A stretch of 6,187 nucleotides of DNA from a candidate division FCPU426 bacterium (GTDB lineage: Bacteria; Oederibacteriota; PGYV01; Palsa-1178), in NCBI GenBank assembly GCA_003167475.1, contig PMTB01000200.1, forward strand, positions 1 through 6,187, given 5' to 3'. The number at the start of each line of letters is the position of its first letter. Position 1 is the stretch's first letter. Positions 6,117 through 6,187 of this stretch are shown one piece after another. Position numbers and translations under genes: made by a program. Below the pieces are notes generated by a model. The model had not been told where the DNA came from. It ran no database searches and worked only from the letters and a program-made list of their open reading frames with translations.

Positions 6117-6187
6117 GGGATTTTAAGGGCGTTTTTAGGCCGAAAATGCCGGATTGTAGGTTTTCGTAGAGAGGCTGCTTGCTGCCT

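Noticed and set aside
6117..6187. Possible RNA gene or end of a neighbouring gene at the right edge
   Set aside because: Only short weak complementary stretches (AGGC/GCCT) were seen, and nothing resembles a tRNA, riboswitch or coding end.

Overview
The window holds two blocks of genes, all on the minus strand, so transcription runs from the right edge to the left. The right block (about 2945-6116) is a compact metabolic operon. It starts with a sigma-70-type promoter and a leader of roughly 83 nt with a small hairpin. It then encodes the four subunits of a 2-oxoacid:ferredoxin oxidoreductase in the order delta (ferredoxin), alpha, beta, gamma (korDABC / vor type), followed by a GNAT acetyltransferase of the short, stand-alone N-acetylglutamate synthase (ArgA) type. 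Junctions are very tight: ATGA overlaps at delta/alpha and gamma/GNAT, 1 nt between alpha and beta, and 13 nt between beta and gamma with a strong Shine-Dalgarno sequence. The five products are therefore probably made together.

The left block is one very long open frame, 2764 to beyond base 1, with 921 codons visible, no stop, and its C-terminus outside the window. I translated it codon by codon. It has a HicB-antitoxin-like domain at the very N-terminus, a beta-propeller-like region of about seven ~41-residue repeats with Asp-box-like motifs, one fibronectin type III-like domain, and then at least four complete and one partial ~100-residue Ig/FnIII-like repeats opening with an H-P-x(4)-W-Y-N signature. 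Repeats of this style normally belong to surface or secreted proteins, yet no signal peptide is visible. This architecture is the most unusual item here.

The blocks are separated by about 180 bp (2765-2944) of low-complexity sequence with a 26-bp interrupted inverted repeat and an 11-bp direct repeat. It has no recognisable gene and could be a dispersed intergenic or MITE-like element.

The ferredoxin-dependent oxidoreductase indicates an anaerobic or microaerophilic metabolism. SD-led, overlapping genes and the sigma-70-like promoter fit a bacterium. The large repeat protein and the GNAT cysteine motif recall uncultured anaerobic lineages (Elusimicrobiota, Omnitrophota, Goldbacteria or deltaproteobacterial-type genomes), but that placement is only an impression. 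Functionally, the oxidoreductase would interconvert a 2-oxoacid plus CoA with acyl-CoA, CO2 and reduced ferredoxin. If the substrate is 2-oxoglutarate, the coupled ArgA-like enzyme would sit one transamination away, at the glutamate entry to arginine synthesis. No CRISPR array, RNA gene or insertion sequence was recognised.
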